NCBI GenBank assembly: GCA_041481485.1
Contig: JBGPBY010000440.1
Coordinates: forward strand, 1-6,238
Direction: 5' to 3'
Source of the DNA: JBGPBY01 sp041481485
GTDB lineage: Bacteria > Acidobacteriota > Terriglobia > 20CM-2-55-15
DNA length: 6,238 nucleotides
Positions 6,106-6,238 of the stretch are shown one piece after another. Within the stretch, counting starts at the first letter, position 1, and each line of letters starts with the position of its first letter. Both the position numbers and the translations under genes were made by a program. The notes under the pieces are model-generated. The model was not told the origin of the DNA. It searched no databases and saw only the letters and a list, made by a program, of their open reading frames with translations.

Positions 6106-6129
6106 CGCGACTGTAGTCGCGGTCATAGA
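6106..6129. repeat. Hairpin plus GCGGTCATAGA repeat core
   Basis: CGCGACT (6106-6112), GT, AGTCGCG (6115-6121) is a perfect 7-bp hairpin. It runs into GCGGTCATAGA (6119-6129), an 11-base exact match to 37-47 in the hairpin at the start of the window. ATCGCGA (6104-6110) also recurs at 66-72. It lies more than 100 bases upstream of the DUF4197 start, outside any gene. Confidence 0.5.
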
Positions 6130-6161
6130 AGCTGTGAAGGAGAGGCGGTCGATCAAGAAAT

Positions 6162-6197
6162 CCCTCTCCCAACGGGAGAGGGGGCCGCACAGCGGCC
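6162..6197. repeat. Tandem double hairpin (REP-like)
   Basis: CCCTCTCCC (6162-6170), AAC, GGGAGAGGG (6174-6182) is a perfect 9-bp hairpin. It abuts GGCCGC (6183-6188), ACA, GCGGCC (6192-6197), a perfect 6-bp hairpin, and is followed by GGTGAGG. Such paired C/T-rich and GGCC hairpins are a familiar dispersed intergenic repeat type in GC-rich genomes. The open reverse frame across it gives proline-rich sequence (PPLPLGEG), typical of translated repeats rather than a gene. Confidence 0.6.
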
Positions 6198-6204
6198 GGT
6201 GAGG

Positions 6205-6238
6205 GGTACCGCAAGTAACAATTTTTACGTGCGGTACC
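6205..6238. repeat. 34-base inverted repeat reaching the window edge
   Basis: GGTACCGCAAGTAA (6205-6218) pairs with 6225-6238, whose reverse complement is GGTACCGCACGTAA: 13 of 14 positions, around a six-base AT-rich spacer, CAATTT. The symmetry reaches the last base given, so the element may continue. It follows directly after the double hairpin 6162-6197 and its GGTGAGG tail. Confidence 0.6.

Noticed and set aside
5996..6214. N-terminal extension of the DUF4197 frame by 73 residues
   Set aside because: The extension translates the double hairpin repeat (PPLPLGEG) and would bury the signal peptide inside the protein. The ATG at 5995 is far more likely.
1..6238. CRISPR array, tRNA, transposase, toxin-antitoxin or phage genes
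   Set aside because: I found no regularly spaced repeats with spacers, no tRNA-like cloverleaf and no matching protein motifs on either strand. The repeats present are irregularly placed hairpins.

Overview
The window looks like a chromosomal stretch from an uncultured or poorly characterised member of the Acidobacteriota. The best clue is the first gene, whose layout fits the acidobacterial VWFA-related family (TIGR03436). A stand-alone protein of stacked carboxypeptidase-regulatory-like modules and the abundant hairpin repeats agree with this. The assignment comes from family recognition, not a database search.

Layout. Bases 1-359 hold no convincing gene. They carry a cluster of small GC-rich hairpins, a near-perfect 18-base direct repeat and a candidate promoter. 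A secreted VWA-domain protein follows (360-1364, +). It converges, with one base between the stop codons, on a secreted multi-module beta-sandwich protein (1366-2994, -). A 148-base divergent intergenic region with a palindrome and repeated ATCGAAT boxes separates that gene from a secreted alpha/beta-hydrolase esterase (3143-4201, +). The esterase converges on a two-domain VOC (glyoxalase/bleomycin-resistance fold) protein (4323-5096, -), with a perfect 10-bp stem-loop midway between them. Upstream of the VOC gene on the same strand is a secreted DUF4197 protein (5276-5995, -), with a probable weak terminator at its stop codon. Bases 5996-6238 are again repeat-rich and end in a 34-base inverted repeat that runs to the window edge.

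How the genes work together. Four of the five products (VWA, multi-module, esterase, DUF4197) have N-terminal signal peptides, so this is mainly an envelope or secretion neighbourhood. The VOC protein is predicted cytoplasmic. Alternating strands and gaps of more than 100 bases at most junctions mean there is no clear operon; the genes appear to be independent units. I see no phage, CRISPR, toxin-antitoxin, transposase, tRNA or rRNA. I do not see a convincing new multi-gene system. The parts most worth a second look are the non-coding repeats at both ends, the divergent regulatory region, and some protein details (VWA metal site, VOC domain asymmetry, insertion in the multi-module protein).
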